Source: Bufo bufo
Lineage: Eukaryota; Chordata; Amphibia; Anura; Bufonidae
Assembly: GCF_905171765.1 (NCBI RefSeq)
Contig: NC_053398.1
Span: 47,770,323-47,834,322 of the forward strand
Reading direction: 5' to 3'
Length of the DNA stretch: 64,000 nucleotides
Position 1 is the first letter of the stretch. Each line of letters opens with the position of its first letter. Positions 61,036 through 64,000 of this stretch are shown in pieces. Made by a program: the position numbers and the translations under genes. Below the pieces are notes generated by a model. The model did no database searches, was not told the DNA's origin, and saw only the letters and a list, made by a program, of their open reading frames with translations.

Positions 61036-61545
61036 TTTTGTGCCCCCTCACTCTAGTTGTTGCCCCCCCCCCCCTCCTTTTCATCCAGTCTGCAGATTTA
61101 TGGGGAAAAAAAACACATACTTACCTTTTTCCCTGATGATGTGCTCCCACACTCACATGGCGCTGCTGGCTGTGCTGAAGGCCGGTTCCTGGGCTTTCAG
61201 CGCTCCACCCACAGCCAGCAGCGTGATGTACAAAACTGCAGAGGGCGCGCCGGAGCCCAGAAGAACAGTGAAGCAGTGAGCGGAGAGGGCTCCCTGCTTC
61301 ACTATGGACAAAGAAGAGTAATTAAAACTTGGTAGTCAGGAGGAAGGCGTCACAAAGGGCGCCTACCAACTAGCCAAAAAAAGAGAGACAGTGCCACTCT
61401 CACGCACACAGAGGAGAGGAATTTGTGGTGGCCCAAGGGACAGGGTAAACGATAAATCGGGTGGAGTAGTAAATCCCCGAAAAGAGATACAGTAATGGTG
61501 GTGGTAAAAGTAAATAAATTGGGGGTGCCAAATGTTCAGATTATG

Positions 61546-61791
61546 AACCACAATAATAATAATATAAAAAGAACATAAGACACATACACAATTAAAATCT
61601 AAATAAAAGCAAATCCAGAGTAAAACTCCATTTAACTCACTTCGCTGGGGGGTTGCCACCAGGATAAAGCTCAAGACACCTGGGGCAAGACCCCCCTCCA
61701 GTTAACTGGAGTTTTACTCTGGATTTGCTTTTATTTAGATTTTAATTGTGTATGTGTCTTATGTTCTTTTTATATTATTATTATTGTGGTT
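61546..61791. repeat. Perfect inverted repeat, 83-bp arms
   Basis: 61548-61630 and 61707-61789 are exact reverse complements, separated by 76 bp. Arm content is simple AT-rich sequence (ccacaataataataatata ... agtaaaactcca). Confidence 0.95.
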
Positions 61792-62336
61792 TGTTAACCT
61801 CCTCCTCTCTTTTTTTCCCCTCTCTCACTATGGACACAACAGCCTGGCAGTGACACTGCCGGGTGAGTGTGCACGCCTTCCCCCCCCCCCCCCCCTTCCT
61901 TCCTTGCCTCTGTGCCCCCTCTTGTCTATGTGAGGACGGTAATACAGTCGAGTTCAGGAGGGCACTTATGGCCATTGAGCATCAGATCATTATGTAACCG
62001 GCCTGCGGCCATCAAGAGGGCTTGAGTGGCCTCCTGGGCATCAGCCCACCGGGAAATTTCCCTATAGGGTCTATGGTCAATCTGTTCCTGACTGTGTTCC
62101 AGTAGTGCAGATTAGAAGGGATACTCAATGCTGTAGATATACGCATGAGCAACAGAATCCCAGGAATGAAATAAGACAATTGGGAAAAAGGTCTATTATA
62201 AATAATTTTCATAACCCAGGTCAACAAGGTGTACAGAAAGAGACTGAAGAAAGGGCATGGCAAGATGGGAAAAGGGGCCTGCTGGTAAAGACATGGTATG
62301 CCATGGAATTTTTTGTGAAGAGACTCCTACTTAGGA

Positions 62337-62675
62337 GGTATTCCCATCTCAGACATTGATGGCTTATCGCTAGGATATGCCATCATTGTCAGATAGGAGC
62401 AAGTCCCAGATGGGGGGCCTACACCTATGTCCAGAACGGGTCCCCCGAAGTGAAGGAAAGTGCACTATGCATGTGCCGCCACCCTCCATTCACTGATATG
62501 GGGGTGCTGGCTCAGCTATTTCTGACAGTCCTTTAGCAGTGAATGGAAAGCATGCCAGCCATGTGCGAAGTGCTCTTTTTCACTTCGCGGGTCCCATTCT
62601 GGAGACAGGACCTGCTCCTGTCTGACAGTAAAGGCCTATCCCAGTGATATGCCATCAAAGTCTGAGATGGATAAA
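62337..62675. mobile_element. Fold-back MITE
   Basis: Ends ggtattcccatctcagacattgatggc and gccatcaaagtctgagatggataaaacc are inverted. Inner gatatgccatca is repeated on both sides. 62676-63439 shows nothing further than a few short tandem motifs (gggccattatct). Confidence 0.75.
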
Positions 62676-63439
62676 ACCCTGAGCTGACCCTACTGACTTA
62701 TATTGAATTCTAAGCATGCATTTTCTTCACAGCCAGTGAATAGCGGGCATCAAAATGTAGGACATGTCCTATTTTTGTCAGTTTTCGCTGCCAGACGCAA
62801 CCCGTTGAAATCAATGCGACTATTTTTAATGGACATCTAGAAAAGAGTGTACCCATCTAACAGCCGTTAAAAATGGGTGTACTATAATATAAATAAAGGG
62901 ACTTTCAAGGGTTAAAATAAAAAATATAACAATAATATTACCTCAGCCACTCACCAGAACACTCTTTCGTCTCTTGAGGCAGCAGGACTCCCAGCGTGAT
63001 GACGTCACATGGTCACATTGGGAGAGCAGGTCCTGCTGCATGCATTAAGGTGCACGTATTCTGGATCGCACAAGTGGTTGAGGCAAGTTTTTTTTTGTCT
63101 GAGCTAAGGAGGGCAACTTATAATACTAGGGCCACAAAGGGGGCCATTATCTTTACTGGGGGGGCACAAAAGGGGCCATTATCTATACTGAGGGGCACTA
63201 TGAGAGCCTTTATATACTGAGGGCATTGCAGGGGTTGGGATAAAAAAAAAAAGTTTATGATATTATTCAGTTTTTAACGGTCATTTTTAACAGCTATTAA
63301 AATGGATGCAAAATGGCAGTTAAAAACATAAATGGCCAGAAAACGGACGCACTAGTGCAAAATGGCCATGAAAAACTATCAGTTTATCTGTTTTAAAGAA
63401 GTTGTGTGTGTATGTACCCCAATTCTTAAATGGCCGCCA

Positions 63440-63992
63440 CAACAAACTAAGTAATCAGCGGAGAAGGGCCTTGGTTAGAGAGGTGACCAAAAACACTGGC
63501 TGAGCTCCAAAAGATCCTATGTGCATATAGGAGAAATTTCAGAAGGTCAACCATCATTTCCGTACTCCACCAATCTGGGCTTTATGGCAGAGTGGCCAGA
63601 AAGAAGCCTCTCTTCAGTAAAATACACATGAAAGCTTACATGAAGTTTGCAAAAAAAGCACCTGAAGGACTCTCGGACTGTGAGAAACACGATTCTCTGG
63701 TCTGATAAAACCAAGATTGAGCTTTTTGGCCTCAGCTTCATGTTTGGAGGAAACCACTGCTCATCTCTTGCCCAATACAATCCCTACAGAGAGACTGGTT
63801 AGGGTTGAGGAAAAGCTGAGTGGAGTAAAGTACAGAGATATTCTTAATAAAAACCTGATTCAGAGTGTTCTGGACCTTAGATTGCGCCGAATGTTCACCT
63901 TCCAATAAGACAAGTAAACGTCCTTGAGTAGCCTGGATAATGGCTGTCCACTAACTGTCCCCATCCAACTTCACAGAGCTTAAAGGGTTTGT
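63440..63992 (+). pseudogene. Decayed Tc1-like transposon fragment
   Basis: Reads as scattered pieces of a Tc1 transposase of a different group from those at 331 and 23550: SGLYGRVARKKPLFS (63570-63615), then SDKTKIELFGLSFMFGG (first catalytic Asp region, 63698-63750), then YRDILNKNLIQSVLDLRLRRMF (63832-63893). Stops, frameshifts and a large deletion before the second catalytic Asp make it inactive. It ends at TTAA near 63990, where another TTAA MITE (aagggtttgtct) appears to begin at the window edge. Confidence 0.8.
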
Positions 63993-64000
63993 CTAATTAT

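Overview
The window reads as genomic DNA of a vertebrate, most likely a frog or toad. It contains one spliced host gene with long introns. Almost everything else is interspersed repeats of kinds abundant in anuran genomes: Tc1/mariner, piggyBac, hAT and Harbinger-like elements, fold-back MITEs, Ty3/gypsy-type LTR elements, a Penelope-like element and a CR1-like LINE relic. There is no sign of bacterial genes, operons or CRISPR.

The host gene is HRAS on the minus strand. Its four coding exons lie at 53551-53661, 41308-41486, 38650-38809 and 35326-35445 (111 + 179 + 160 + 120 nt). They encode a complete 189-residue Ras with wild-type Gly12, Gly13 and Gln61 and a C-terminal CVVS prenylation box. 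As in human HRAS, an intron follows a few bases after the stop codon, and a likely last non-coding exon lies at about 19965-20651. The 5' non-coding exon and promoter were not found; they may lie beyond position 64000.

Layout. 1-8700: a DD37E Tc1-type transposon with one nonsense codon, a Myb-like exon relic, duplicated and tandem sequence, a truncated TTAA element (copy A) and a CR1-like LINE fragment split by a MITE. 8700-13200: a solo LTR with a perfect 4-bp target duplication, and MITEs. 13212-18481: TTAA element copy B, made of serial fold-backs and a 155-bp tandem array. 18482-20651: MITEs and the HRAS 3' exon. 20652-35325 (last HRAS intron): a nest of piggyBac, then a Tc1 split by a 5.2-kb LTR element and by a hAT MITE, followed by a Penelope-like fragment with a hammerhead ribozyme motif. 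35326-53661: HRAS coding exons separated by MITEs; intron 2 also holds a complete 5.1-kb LTR element. 53662-64000: TTAA element copy C nested in a MITE, further fold-backs, a minisatellite, an 83-bp perfect inverted repeat and a decayed Tc1 fragment.

The most unusual content is in the two LTR elements, neither of which has a recognisable reverse transcriptase. The minus-strand element (44336-49466) carries coiled-coil sequence that looks like two pieces of a non-muscle/smooth myosin II heavy-chain tail joined in permuted order. The plus-strand element (24155 to about 29339) carries a reading frame with a decayed cold-shock (Y-box type) domain. Both look like non-autonomous retroelements that acquired host protein-coding sequence. 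Whether either is already catalogued cannot be judged here.
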